Source of the DNA: Diogma glabrata
Taxonomy: Eukaryota; Arthropoda; Insecta; Diptera; Cylindrotomidae
Direction: 5' to 3'
Assembly: GCA_963693315.1 (NCBI GenBank)
Contig: OY856188.1
Span: 201,315,602-201,379,601 of the forward strand
DNA length: 64,000 bases
The position numbers and the translations under genes were made by a program. Below are positions 48,688 through 59,837 of the stretch, in pieces. Every line of letters starts with the position of its first letter. Position 1 is the stretch's first letter. A model generated the notes under the pieces. It made no database searches. It was given only the letters and a program-made list of their open reading frames with translations, and was not told where the DNA came from.

Positions 48688-50442
48688 ATGTCAAGCCAAC
48701 TAGACGTTGACCATCCGTTCTATGGTCTGGAACCCACCGAGCTGCAAGTCGAATGTTTGGTTCGGGGTGTAGACTTTAGGGGGGTCGATTGGGCAGAGGA
48801 ACTGCGAAACCATGGAGATCATGGGTCAGTTCCAATAACAGTGTCTCATGCGAGAGATTTAATCGAAGAATCTCAAATGGTGGTGCAGGCAGCACAACTT
48901 ATTTTAAATCAGGTACGACGACTTCGGCCACCAATTAATCAGACCTTCTTAGATGGTTTGGCGAATCGAGTGTTACATTACACGGGTAGGATGAATAGGT
49001 TGGGTCCTCGCAATGACTTGCAAGAAGCCCGTACCTACGCTATCTCGCAATTGTCACGCGCCTGGGATATAATAGGATCACTGTCAACACGTCCAGTTAT
49101 GCAGAATAAACCAGGAGTGTCATCTGCTCCATCTGCTTCACCTGCTTTTCAACCAGGTGAGAGATCCACACCGATCCCAGTACGGCCAATATCTGAAACA
49201 ATACATAGTCTGAATCGTCCAAACCAGCAACAACAAAGACGGTCAGATCAGTTACCACCGGCTTATTTCCAGCAATCGGGTCTGAGAGCAGAGGACTTTG
49301 CAATACCACAATTGGGTCCATCACTCCAATCTGAACACACACATAACAATCCAGCATTGGTACAACCACTACCAATATATCCACCAGCTCCACTTACAGC
49401 ACCACCACCATACAACCAACCTCCTCAGGTATGGCGTGACGCGGCTCCAGCGTTAGCACCAGTGGAGTACCGAGGGGTTCGTGGGAACAATTTCAGTCGT
49501 TATGACTCAAATTGGGTTCCAACCTTCACAGGAGATGGTCACTCTCCTGATGTTCATGAGTTTGTTCACAGAGTTGAGGCGGCTGCCAGGAGGGACCGTG
49601 TGAATTGGGACGACCTTAGGTCTATCGTTCCACGGTATCTCAAGGGGGCTGCCGACAGATACTATTTGAGCTTAACTCATGAATATGAGGTGGTGACCTA
49701 TCCAGTGCTAAGGGAGGGACTCCTACAAACCTTCGGTACGCTCACTGATGATAAGGCGATCTTCCGCGTTCTTCTGAACCGCAAACAAAAGTCAAAGGAG
49801 AGCGTATACGAATATCTAGTGGAGATTGGTTCGTTAAACCGTCGCTTAGCACGTCCATTTGCTGACCGTGAAATGCTAGAGATTGCTCGGGAGGGACTGA
49901 GTGTGGAGCTCAAAAATGCTACACTTGCAGCAACAATACATTCTATTGATGAACTTCGGACTTTATGTCAGAAGTTTGAACGTTTGTGGTCCACACCAGT
50001 TCCAACCAGAACATCAAATTTAAGAATTAGCGAGGTACAACAAATGGATGATTATGAGGTGGATGCTGAACCAGAACAACATGGATGTATTGATGCGGTG
50101 GATTCAACACAGAGACGGATATTGCAGCGACCTAGCATAGCATCTGACAACAGTCAACCTGGTCCATCAATATCCAGACAACCAATAGTATGTTTCAGAT
50201 GTGGAGTAAACGGTCATCGAGCTCCTGATTGCTCTAAGAATCGGATAAAATTGCACTGCTGGAAATGTAACAAACCGGACGTTATTTACGCAAATTGTTC
50301 ATATTGTCACCCGTCGGTAAACTACCGTCCGAGAGTACATGCTTCGGGGATGGTACCCTCGGTTCAACATCCAGTGAGCCCGAAGAAATCGACGAGAGAT
50401 GTAGGAACGCAGAACGATCCACCACCAAGGAAAACAGAATAA
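48688..50442 (+). CDS. gag: gypsy-3 Gag polyprotein
   Basis: Structural protein of gypsy-3, 584 aa, starting at the ATG of MSSQLDVDHPF. An N-terminal helical region is followed by a Pro/Gln-rich linker (about 130-260) that includes LTAPPPYNQPP, a PPxY motif like those that recruit WW-domain ubiquitin ligases. The capsid-like region (about 270-430) includes WVPTFTGDGHSPDVHEFV and IVPRYLKGAADRYYLSL. A zinc knuckle CFRCGVNGHRAPDC lies at 502-515, with a second Cys cluster (CWKCNKPD and CSYCHP) just after. There is no SAP domain, unlike gypsy-1. The last 148 nt overlap pol in the -1 frame. Confidence 0.9.
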   Translation: MSSQLDVDHPFYGLEPTELQVECLVRGVDFRGVDWAEELRNHGDHGSVPITVSHARDLIEESQMVVQAAQLILNQVRRLRPPINQTFLDGLANRVLHYTGRMNRLGPRNDLQEARTYAISQLSRAWDIIGSLSTRPVMQNKPGVSSAPSASPAFQPGERSTPIPVRPISETIHSLNRPNQQQQRRSDQLPPAYFQQSGLRAEDFAIPQLGPSLQSEHTHNNPALVQPLPIYPPAPLTAPPPYNQPPQVWRDAAPALAPVEYRGVRGNNFSRYDSNWVPTFTGDGHSPDVHEFVHRVEAAARRDRVNWDDLRSIVPRYLKGAADRYYLSLTHEYEVVTYPVLREGLLQTFGTLTDDKAIFRVLLNRKQKSKESVYEYLVEIGSLNRRLARPFADREMLEIAREGLSVELKNATLAATIHSIDELRTLCQKFERLWSTPVPTRTSNLRISEVQQMDDYEVDAEPEQHGCIDAVDSTQRRILQRPSIASDNSQPGPSISRQPIVCFRCGVNGHRAPDCSKNRIKLHCWKCNKPDVIYANCSYCHPSVNYRPRVHASGMVPSVQHPVSPKKSTRDVGTQNDPPPRKTE

Positions 50443-53400
50443 AATCACCTAGTACATTTAATTTCCCATCATTACATCTCACATATTTTAGACGTCTTGA
50501 ACGCAACATTAGATATTGGAGGATGAGGAAATTATTTCGTAAAGCTTGTATTTCATCTATCCTTCCAGAAACAAAGGATCCTCGGCCGCGATTGACAATT
50601 AGGATTTTGGACAAACATATTTCAGGATTATTGGATAGTGGAGCGTCAATCACAATACTCGGAAGAAATTCCTTGGATTTATTGGAATCATCAGGTACAA
50701 CTTACCGTAAGTACACTTCGTGTATTCGTACGGCAGATGGTACTGCAAATAAAATTTTGGGTTACATAGAAATTCCAATAACCGTGAATGGCTCCACTAA
50801 ACCAATGCGGTTTCATATTGTCCCTGGTTTACGAGAAGAGCTCTACCTGGGCATAGATTTCTGGGAGAAATTCGGTATTGTTCCTTCTTTTGTTAGTGAA
50901 CTGACTCGCACAGAGCTACAAACTTTTAATACACATAACCTCACCACTGATCAGCAACATGAACTGGATATGATCAAGGATTCTTTCCCGTCATTTGAAG
51001 TGTCTGGACTCGGAAAGACTTCTTTGGTTGAACATGTCATCGATGTTGGTGATAATGCACCTGTTAAACAGAGGCACTATCCCACATCGCCGGCTGTTCA
51101 ACTAAAGGTTTATGCCGAACTCGACCGAATGCTTCAAATGGGCGTGATCGAAGAGAGTAACAGTTCTTGGTGCTCGCCAGTGGTTTTGGTACAAAAAGAA
51201 TCTGGTAAAAACAGATTATGTATTGATAGCCGTCGTGTCAATTCACTAACGAAAAAGGACGCTTACCCACTTCCCTTGATTGATGGCTTACTAGGTCGTC
51301 TAAATAGCACAAAGTACATTTCAAGTATTGATCTCAAAGATGCTTTCTGGCAGATTCCTCTGGCAGAAGCATCTAGAGACAAGACAGCCTTCACAGTGCC
51401 TGGTCGTCCATTGTATCAATTCCGGGTTATGCCCTTTGGATTGTGCAATGCTCCCCAGACAATGTGTCGGCTAATGCACAAAGTGATACCACATCAATAT
51501 CACGAAAATGTCTTTGTTTATTTAGATGATCTATTGGTAGTCTCTTCCACGTTCCAGGAACATATGGAATTGCTGTCCAAAGTCTCTTCATTGTTAAGAG
51601 CGGCTGGGTTAACAATAAACCTCAAGAAAAGTAAATTTGTTCTGAGAGAGGTGAAATACTTGGGATTTTTGGTTGGTGAAGATGGTCTTCGAACAGACCC
51701 TGACAAAGTAAGAGCTGTTGCTGAGTATCCAGCTCCGTCAACAGTGAAACAAATACGTAGACTATTAGGAATGGCCGGTTGGTACCAACGTTTTATACCA
51801 AATTATGCAAGCGTGGTATCACCGATTACGGATCTATTAAAGAAAAGTTCTGGGAAATTGAAATGGACATTGGAAGCGCAAGCTGCTTTTGAAAATTTAA
51901 AAAGATTGCTGACTACAGCACCGGTATTAATTAACCCTGATTATAATAAAGAGTTCTTTATTAGATGCGATGCGAGTCTGACAGGGATAGGTAGTGTGTT
52001 GTATCAGGTTGATACTGACGGACAAGAGTGTCCGATAGCCTTCATGTCGAAGAAATTAAACAAAGCTCAAAGGAATTATTCAGTTTCTGAGCTTGAATGT
52101 CTTGCGGCAATTCTTAGTGTGAGGAAATTCAGGGGCTATGTTGAAGGTCACCGATTCACAATTGTGACTGATCACTCAAGTCTGAAGTGGCTTATGTCAC
52201 AGAAAGACTTGAGTGGTCGTCTGGCTAGGTGGAGCCTAAAACTCCAACATATGGATTTTACCATTGTCCACCAAAAAGGTACCCAAAATATAGTCCCTGA
52301 TGCTCTATCTCGTCTTTATGACGATACACACGAAGAATTGACGGAAGCATTAGTACATCACATTAATGAAATTAAAATCGACAATGAAGGTTATCGGCAC
52401 AACGAATATACGGATCTGATAGCTAAAGTTCAATCATCTCCTAAGGACTTTCCATCAGTTAAAGTCGTGGATGATAAGCTATACATACGTATTGAGCCAA
52501 TACCTGATGCAATACCCAACGATGTTCCTGTGTGGAAACTCTGGGTACCAAAACCGATGACTTCCAACATGATTCAGAGACATCATGATGATAGTACTGC
52601 TGCTCATGGAGGTGTTAAAAAGACTTTAGAATTACTTCGACGTCTTTATTATTGGCCGGGCATGGCGTCACAGGTACACAACTATGTTGTGTCCTGCGAC
52701 ACATGTAAACAAACAAAAGCCACGAATCAGATATTGCGTCCTCCGATGCAATATCAATTCGAAACAGCACGTCCATGGCAGAGAGTCTATATAGATTTTT
52801 TGGGACCGTACCCTCGTTCTACACTTGGGAATACGGTGTTATTGATAGTTCTGGATCATGCTACGAAGTTTGTATTACTGAAACCACTTAGAAACGCAAC
52901 TTCACCGAAGGTGAATGCTTTTCTAAGGAACGAAGTGTTTCTTACATATGGGGTACCAGAGTTTCTACACAGTGACAATGGCAAACAGTTCACTAGTAGG
53001 AACTTTCAAAGCCTTTTGTCAGATTTCGGCATTAAACACATTAGGACCGGTGTCTATAGTCCTCAAAGTAACGCGTCAGAGCGGGTCAATAGGTCAGTTC
53101 TAGCAGCAATTCGAGCGTTCATTAAAGGTCAACATACCAAGTGGGACTCACAAATTGGTGAAATCGCATATGCACTGCGGGCTGCAGTACATTCTGCTAC
53201 CAAGTACTCACCGTACTATTTATTATTTGGTCAACATCCAATCTCGGATGGAAATACTTACCATTTGTTGAGATCACTACACCAGCTTGGTGAAGATGCT
53301 GGTGAGGAATTAAAACGCTCTGATCATTTGACTCTGCTTAGGAACCGTGTTCAGGAAAATTTAAAAGCAGCTTTTAAGAAATCGCAACATCAGTACAACC

Positions 53401-53612
53401 TGCGATCTAAACTACGGACTTTTCAACCACAACAACGTGTGTTTGTACGGCAACATCATTTGAGTGACGCTACAAAAAAATTCTCGGCAAAATTGGCTCC
53501 AAAGTTCTTACCTGCAATGATTAAGACTAAGATTGGAAATGTACTCTACGAGTGCACAGATATGAGCGGTAAGAATCTTGGAGTCCATCACGCGAAAGAC
53601 ATCAGGGAATGA
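50295..53612 (+). CDS. pol: gypsy-3 Pol: protease, RT, RNase H, integrase (intact)
   Basis: A single open frame of about 1105 aa in the -1 frame relative to gag, so a frameshift product; the first in-frame start-like codon is TTG, not ATG. Protease: LLDSGASITILG (Asp about 114) and LGIDFW. RT: SIDLKDAFWQIPL, FGLCNAPQTMCRLM and YLDD at 409-412. RNase H: RCDASLTGIGSVLYQ, TDHSSLKWLM and VPDALSRL. Integrase: AAHGGVKKTLELL with the Cys pair CDTCKQTK, the first Asp in YIDFLGPYP, HSDNGKQFTS, and the Glu in ASERVNRSVL. All catalytic residues seen are present and no stop interrupts the frame. It is distant from gypsy-1 Pol. Confidence 0.93.
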   Translation: MFILSPVGKLPSESTCFGDGTLGSTSSEPEEIDERCRNAERSTTKENRIKSPSTFNFPSLHLTYFRRLERNIRYWRMRKLFRKACISSILPETKDPRPRLTIRILDKHISGLLDSGASITILGRNSLDLLESSGTTYRKYTSCIRTADGTANKILGYIEIPITVNGSTKPMRFHIVPGLREELYLGIDFWEKFGIVPSFVSELTRTELQTFNTHNLTTDQQHELDMIKDSFPSFEVSGLGKTSLVEHVIDVGDNAPVKQRHYPTSPAVQLKVYAELDRMLQMGVIEESNSSWCSPVVLVQKESGKNRLCIDSRRVNSLTKKDAYPLPLIDGLLGRLNSTKYISSIDLKDAFWQIPLAEASRDKTAFTVPGRPLYQFRVMPFGLCNAPQTMCRLMHKVIPHQYHENVFVYLDDLLVVSSTFQEHMELLSKVSSLLRAAGLTINLKKSKFVLREVKYLGFLVGEDGLRTDPDKVRAVAEYPAPSTVKQIRRLLGMAGWYQRFIPNYASVVSPITDLLKKSSGKLKWTLEAQAAFENLKRLLTTAPVLINPDYNKEFFIRCDASLTGIGSVLYQVDTDGQECPIAFMSKKLNKAQRNYSVSELECLAAILSVRKFRGYVEGHRFTIVTDHSSLKWLMSQKDLSGRLARWSLKLQHMDFTIVHQKGTQNIVPDALSRLYDDTHEELTEALVHHINEIKIDNEGYRHNEYTDLIAKVQSSPKDFPSVKVVDDKLYIRIEPIPDAIPNDVPVWKLWVPKPMTSNMIQRHHDDSTAAHGGVKKTLELLRRLYYWPGMASQVHNYVVSCDTCKQTKATNQILRPPMQYQFETARPWQRVYIDFLGPYPRSTLGNTVLLIVLDHATKFVLLKPLRNATSPKVNAFLRNEVFLTYGVPEFLHSDNGKQFTSRNFQSLLSDFGIKHIRTGVYSPQSNASERVNRSVLAAIRAFIKGQHTKWDSQIGEIAYALRAAVHSATKYSPYYLLFGQHPISDGNTYHLLRSLHQLGEDAGEELKRSDHLTLLRNRVQENLKAAFKKSQHQYNLRSKLRTFQPQQRVFVRQHHLSDATKKFSAKLAPKFLPAMIKTKIGNVLYECTDMSGKNLGVHHAKDIRE

Positions 53613-53936
53613 TGTCTTTTCGTTAGGTAGGGTTGTTCCTCTGGCTGATTGTCGTCTCTGGGGTTCACATCTTCAGGTCATACTTACTGGTTGTATCGGG
53701 GTGTCCATGGTGCTGACGTTCGGATGGATGGTCGGTCTCAATGCTCAGTGAAGTTCTTAAGGACTTCATGAGTGTTGGAACCGGTCATCGGTCTTGACGC
53801 CAGTGACTGTGGGTATCTCGATCCCAGATACAGTTTAATAAGTGGAAGTAGTTCGGTGGTTTTCTGTCATGGAGGGGATGGCGACGTTTTTGTGATTTCA
53901 AGAGTAGAAATCTTGATTTTTACCTTGAATTCATGG
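53613..53936 (+). other. gypsy-3 region between pol and 3' LTR
   Basis: No envelope or other convincing ORF. A purine-rich ggaggggatggcg at about 53872-53884 is the best polypurine-tract candidate, though it lies about 50 bases from the LTR. Confidence 0.45.
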
Positions 53937-55146
53937 TGTAACGATCGCAATAATCGCAAAACAATAATAAAACCAAATTCCTCTTTGTTTTCAATTCAAT
54001 AGAAATGTATTTCATTAGTTTCCGTTCATTTTTACATTAATAATAATTTTAAAATTTTCTAAAACTTAACTGCTAGTTAAATTTTGAATATACTATAAAA
54101 AGCAAACGAACGTACTCAATTTTATTTCCAATTCTAACGAACAGATGTCGTTATTAATCTTTGCTGAATTTTCAATATTACCCGATTTGTTTTGGACATC
54201 ATAAGATGTAAAAAAAGGAAAAATCACATTTTTCCAATTTGATATTTTTAAAAATTCAATTCGATTTTTGTTCCTCAAACAAATGGATTGGATATTCATT
54301 ATTCATTCTATTTTTGATCTGTTAAAAAAAGTGAAAAATAAAGAAATTATAGATAATACTGATGATATTGTGAATTTAAATAAAAATATAGGAAATTGTA
54401 ATACTAGTAAGAATGTTATTGTGAAAGGGAAGGAAATTAATATTATAAATATAACAGGAACAAAATTTTTTTCAAGAAGATGATAATAAATTACGGTAAA
54501 GAATTTTTATGTTTATTTGTATTAATCCTAACAACATTGTCATCATTTCAAAATGTTAATGAATTTTCACGGAAGAAGTAGCAATGCAACGTAAGCTATT
54601 TGTTGGAGTTTGTGTTGTTGAAGGTTACGAATAATTTATCGTTGAAATTGAAGTATTTGTTACTTTTGTTCGGAAGCAAATCTTTAGTCTGTTATCAAGT
54701 GGTTCATAACGATAGTTATAAAGGGTTACAGCAACTTTTGGTGGAATCCAGAAATACTTGTATGGTAATAAATCTTTTTGGGAAAAACAACGCTGGATTG
54801 CTGGACAATTTTTAATTCAAGGTATTTTAAATTCAAGATATGTTAATTTTTGTTTAAGTATTTTTTCTTTCCTTTGGAATGTCAAGATAAAGTTAGAAGA
54901 ATAATAAGAGATTCCCAAAATTTAAGATCCGTGTGGGGACAATCCGGATGGCGGGAGTGATCTCCTTTGCTTTAACTTTTATTTTTTTTCCTACTATAAA
55001 AACGATGGAATATCAGATGTGCTTGTGATTTGTATAGATTTAACAGTATATTGAACAGAAACAAAGTGATAAAAGTCCAATCCGATTCACGAAGTGAATC
55101 AATTAGTACACCGTGGCTCCGTAACAGGGCCAACACAATTAGTACA
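53937..55146 (+). repeat. gypsy-3 3' LTR
   Basis: 1210 bp, starting TGTAACGATC and ending AGTACA. It lacks a short segment present near 41250 of the 5' LTR and has single-base differences; otherwise it is the same. Confidence 0.93.
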
Positions 55147-55150
55147 AACG

Positions 55151-55750
55151 TTTAAAAATATTATTAAGTTATTAAAAAAAACATGGGCCATAACTCGGTC
55201 CCAAATCATGTTAGAGAGGTCTATTTTTTTAAATCTTCGGTTTTCTAAGCACTTTGCCAATTTTACGTATCTCGTTAAGTTGAAAATTCGTTGAGAAATT
55301 TAATTTTTCGACTAAGGAATTTTCGCCGTTTTTGAACCGCTGTAATTGTTGTTAATATTGAATATGGGTAATAAGTATAGGCAACACAATTGTTAATTAA
55401 AGCTGACATTTCGACTGCCGCCAAGCAGATTGCAATCGGATAAAACTCAGACCTTGCGGCCTGCCCAAAGTTAACAACTTTTTTTCAGACATTAGGTGCA
55501 AAATGGAATTGTGCAAAAACTATTTAGCCGAATGAAACGTTCCAAAACTTATTTTTTTTGTTGCGGTTTCAGCTACAAGATAGAGGGGTCAATTATATTA
55601 TAATTAACAATTATTTGAAAATAACTAAATTCAATTGAAAAATATCGTTTTTAGACATTTTTTCGCAGTTTTTCCCAAAAATTTGCAAAACAAAATTTTT
55701 TTTTTTAATTTTTTAATTTTATGTTATAGAAAACATTTAAGGAACAAGAA
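55151..55750. other. Interior of IR element 2
   Basis: AT-rich sequence continuing the left arm of IR element 2 after the gypsy-3 insertion site. No supported ORF. Confidence 0.45.
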
Positions 55751-55972
55751 CGTTCCATGGCACCAGCATCCTAAAGTGCACCATTTACGAGTTATATCGC
55801 TTACAAGGAAAAAAATTTCCAGCCGAATTTGCTGAATAACTCCAATCCCCAGCTTTCCGAGCGAGTGAACTCGGCAGGTCCATTATGTGAGTACCCTGCC
55901 TCAGAGATTAGAAAAACTTCTGACCTGCAACCGACAACAACACGTAAAATCTGTAATTCTATGGGCCTATTG
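55751..55972 (-). repeat. Inverted-repeat element 2, right arm, inner block
   Basis: Reverse-complement partner of 40152-40391, starting cgttccatggcaccagcatc and ending near ctatgggccta. Confidence 0.85.
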
Positions 55973-56110
55973 ATGAAAAAGATTAATTTTCATGTAATAT
56001 AGTGTCGTTTACATTCGATTAACTATGGTTTTTTTTTGGCGAGGCGACCATGTAGTCATAGCCTGACATAAAGACTGCTAAGTCCTTTATGCCATCCTCA
56101 TATTGAAGAG

Positions 56111-59100
56111 CTAAAGACAATTTTGAAAAACGCCAACACCCTCGAATGGTCTGCTTTGCAAAATTCTTCTATCCTTACATAGTTTGATCCTAGCATGACG
56201 CCTGCGGAGCCCTGAGAGAGCCAAACATTCTCCCACAATGTGAGGGACTGTTTCATCCTCTTTAAGACAAAAGTGGCATGTTGGATCATTTTCTACTAGA
56301 AGCCATGCCATATGTTTGTTCACATGATGGTGACCAGTTAGTAGTCCCACCATTAGCCTGCAGTCTGACCCAGTCAGATCTGACAGGAATTTGGTGGTTT
56401 GCTGGCTCAACTCTGGAGTGAACATCTTGGAGCCCTTCTGTGCTCCTCCATTGAGAGTTACTGGACCGGAAGAGAACTTGTTCGACTAGCGATCTTATCC
56501 TATACCTTTCGGTTTACCAATTGCTAGTTCAGGGCCTATGAGCTTCCCTGCGGATCTCTTTGCTAAATCATTAGCTTTTATGTTCCCAAGATTCTCACTA
56601 TGCCCTGGTGTCCATATCAGTGATATGCTGCTCTTGAGCCCGAGATAATTCAAAGACCTTGAATATTCTTGCACAATTTTTGACTTAATGTGTAGTTTCC
56701 CAGAGCTTTTAGAGCATCCTGGCTATCAATAAAAATATTAATGATCTTGCCAGACCACTTAAGCTTTGTCGCTCAACTGGATGCTGCATTTATGGCGAAT
56801 ACGTCAGCCTGAAAGACTGTACTGTATTCGCCAAGTGGAAATTGCAACCCTAGATCTTTATTACTGAAGAAAACCGCAGATCCTGCACCATTTTCAGTGA
56901 GAGATCCATCTGTGTAGATTTCCAACGTGTTGGTCGCACTGTCCAAAAGCAAATCAGTTGAGAACCGGTCCTCTATCGTTGGAATTACAACTCAATACTG
57001 CTGTGCTTACTCAATACTACTTACTGCTGAGTTTGATCCTTTTTTTAGCCTTAAGAGCCTCCATTCTTACAAATATGCAAGGAAAGAAGCCCTAATAAGA
57101 CCTGCAGACTCGCTGTGGGCGTTGTCCTGAAAGCACTAGTGATATATAAGCAAGCAAGCCTTTATACCGCCTCCAGTTGTTTTATCGTATTCCCAAGAAA
57201 AGTTCTTGAGAGCCATGCAAGGGACTCATAGCTGACAATGGGTCTGACAACTTCTTTATACAGTCAGTAGACCATTTTTGGAGTCAGCTCCCATTTTCCA
57301 CCGAAATCCCTCCTGCATTGCCACAGAACTACGAGTTGCGTTTGCAAATTCAGTCTCAACATAACAGCCCAATTGAGCCGCTTGTCGAGAGTAACACCAA
57401 GATACTTCACATTATCTTGGAGTGATAATGTGTTATTACCGATTGAAGGAAGAGTGAAGTTGTTTAGTTTCCTTCTGTTGGTAAACGCAACGAGATGTGT
57501 CTTAGAAGCATTGATCGAGAGACCATTCTTCTGACACCAGCTGTTGGTAATATCCAGGGCGTTCTGCTTTTTCTGCAGAGATGCCCCATGTTGTCTCTTT
57601 TCAAAAGAATGCTAATATCATCGGCATAGACCATACAAACATCGTATGTGCTTAGCCCTTTATCATCTATTTCAATTAGGAGCTGGTCTACAAACATGTT
57701 CCAAAGCAGGGGTGATATAACGCCCCTTGGGGACATCCACGCTTCACACCTACCTTCACACCTACAACACCTACCTACCTTCACACCTACCTGGATTGTA
57801 TTGTCCTTCGTGTGAATAAAGAGACATCGATCTTCCAGTGTCCGTCGTATCCATCTTAGGAATGTTTTATTCACACCGTTCCTTTCCGCTCCTTTAAGGA
57901 GTGACTCAAAGGTGGCTTTGTCAAAAGCCCCTTCCATGTCAAAAAAAGCGCGAAGAGTGATAGCCTTTTTAGAGATAGTCTATTCAATTTCAGAGACAAC
58001 CTCTTAAAGGATTGTGTCCGTAGACTTTCCCGCTTGATAAGTGTGTTGCCTATTGCTTAGCGGGGTTTTCTTCAGACAGACGTTTCTTATGTAACGGTCG
58101 ATCACCCTTTCCAGAGACTTTAGAAAGTATGAGGAAAAACTGATCGGTCTGAAGTTTTGCGTTCGCAATAGTTGATTTTCCCTGGTTTTGGGATAAATAC
58201 AACTCTCACGTTCCTCCAGGCCTGTGGTACATAGCCGAGAGCTATGTAGGCCACGAAGATTTTTCAGAGTCTATCTCCTATTATGTCCACACACTGTTGT
58301 ATCATAATAGGCCATATTTCGTCTGAACCTGGAGATTTGTATGGCTCAAAGGAGCGGATAGCCCAAGACAGAGTCTCGGGCGATACAACTCGTTTTGCCA
58401 TAATCCAGTCCATTCGGTTTGGTTTTTCCCTATTTTCCGCGGCTGTCGCCTGAATCACCTTAAGTACACAGCCAGGCAAATGGTGTTGAAACAGGGCTGC
58501 ATAAGTTTCTTTATTTGAAGAAGTGTGAGTATCATTGGATAATTTAATATTATCCAGTCTCGCTATAGGATCCTTTTTCAAGGCCCTCATTTGTGCAGCA
58601 CCTTCTGTGATAGTCGCAATCGACTCACAGTACTTTTCATAAGACCTCTTCTTTGATTTACGAATAAGGCTTCTGAAAGGCTTCCTTGCTTCACTGTACA
58701 GAGCCCAATCAGTTTCATCACGAGTTTTCATTGCTCTGTTCATAAGTTTCTTGGATCTTTGTCTGAGTTTATCAAGGTTTTTATTCCATCAAACTGACTT
58801 GTGTGCACCTCATTGCCTCGTTTCGGGGTACGAGCTCTCAAAAGCCCAGACTAACAGATCGTTGAGCTGTTCCAGCCTGTTCAATAGCACGGACTTCGGA
58901 AATGCTTCCACTAGCCCATTCCTCCTCTACATGGCCCCTGAAGCACACCCAATCCGTTTGTCTTGGATTCCGGTAGACGAGATCCTCAGCTGGCACCTTT
59001 ACAAGAAAGTCTATATATCTGTGACTGCTCATGGATATATCCGTAGACACTCTCTAGCTCCTTATGTCTTCTATAAGAGATCTGGAGCAGTAATGTCTAC

Positions 59101-59132
59101 GGGTTTTTGCCGTCGGGAGTTAACAAAAGTAT
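56111..59132 (-). pseudogene. LINE ORF2 remnant: endonuclease end, RT, RNase H, C-terminal zinc knuckle
   Basis: Read on the minus strand with several frameshifts and stops. The endonuclease end includes SSHRYIDF. The linker and RT N-terminus (58264-58743) include SYEKYCESIA and YKSPGSDEIWP. The RT core (57464-57937) includes MEGAFDKATFESLL, GVISPLLWNMFVDQL and VYADDISIL. RNase H near 56890 includes EIYTDGSLTENGAGSAV, with GNIKANDLAKRSA further on. The C-terminal CHFCLKEDETVPHIVGEC is a CCHC knuckle (56111-56425). The endonuclease frame continues across gypsy-2 into 63592-63655 (YLATTNLEILNSGGEH then TFVNSRR). Too broken to be active. Confidence 0.8.
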
Positions 59133-59808
59133 TGTAATAAACTTCGTCCAGAATGGGTTAATTTTATTTACTCATTCATTAATTAAAAGTTAACTCCTTT
59201 TTCAATCATTTACTTGTATTGCAAATTGTATTGCATAAATTAATGTAAATTAAATTTGTTATACAAATGTTTACATTACTGGATTAAAAGGAGTTACCTA
59301 ATACATCTTGCATAAATTAAATTTGAGTTCGCTAATACAAATGCAAGTATGAATGAAAACAGGTGTGGCCTATTTCAGATGTACGGACTACGTAGTATTG
59401 ATTTCTAGTGGATTATAGAAGTTTCGATTTATTTATTTTTCGATATAAATAAGCAAACAAAAATATCAGAGAGTCAGTTTAATTTTGCAATTAAAAGTGT
59501 TTATAAATATTCGCAAGTATAAGGAATAATCGGTGGTACTTGAGCCTGGGTATTAATAGTGAAAGAATTTGAACCTAGTGGAATAGTAAATACAGATTTT
59601 ACGATTCCGACTCTCATTGATTCAAATTGTGGAAAGCGGTGAAAGTTTATGGTACATAAATTGGAGACCCTGGAATTTATTGTAAGGAAAAACGGAAGCT
59701 GCTGTAATTTGATGACAAATAAAGTTTGAGATTCTGTAAACCAAAGATCTGTCTTTTTACTGTCGTGTTTGTTCAATAATCAAAAAGAACCAACGAAGAG
59801 TCGTTACA
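59133..59808 (+). repeat. gypsy-2 5' LTR
   Basis: It starts TGTAATAAAC and ends GTTACA. tataaat lies at 59444-59450 and AATAAA at 59718-59723. Confidence 0.94.
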
Positions 59809-59809
59809 G

Positions 59810-59826
59810 TGGTGTCAGAAGTGGGA
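59810..59826 (+). promoter_or_regulatory. gypsy-2 primer-binding site
   Basis: TGGTGTCAGAAGTGGGA begins one base after the LTR. The tRNA was not identified. It differs from the gypsy-1 site. Confidence 0.65.
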
Positions 59827-59837
59827 TTATTGAAACA

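Larger units (their letters stand above)
40392..55146 (+). mobile_element. Ty3/gypsy LTR retrotransposon (gypsy-3) with long leader and nested Penelope pair
   Basis: LTRs at 40392-41609 and 53937-55146 bound a 14,755-bp element with a 4-bp AACG target duplication (40388-40391 and 55147-55150). Subtracting the nested Penelope-like pair leaves about 10.6 kb. It has an unusually long leader (41610 to the gag start) holding a basic ORF, a TGTANATA motif array and an (AT)n run, then gag and pol in overlapping -1 frames. There is no envelope ORF; 53613-53936 after pol has no supported gene. The LTRs are about 99% alike, so it is fairly young. It sits in the left arm of IR element 2. Confidence 0.93.

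Noticed and set aside
53613..53936. Envelope gene in gypsy-3
   Set aside because: The space after pol is too short and no signal peptide or membrane ORF is present.
59501..59776. 91-aa minus-strand ORF, repeated at 63280-63555
   Set aside because: It lies within both gypsy-2 LTRs, antisense to the element, with no motif.
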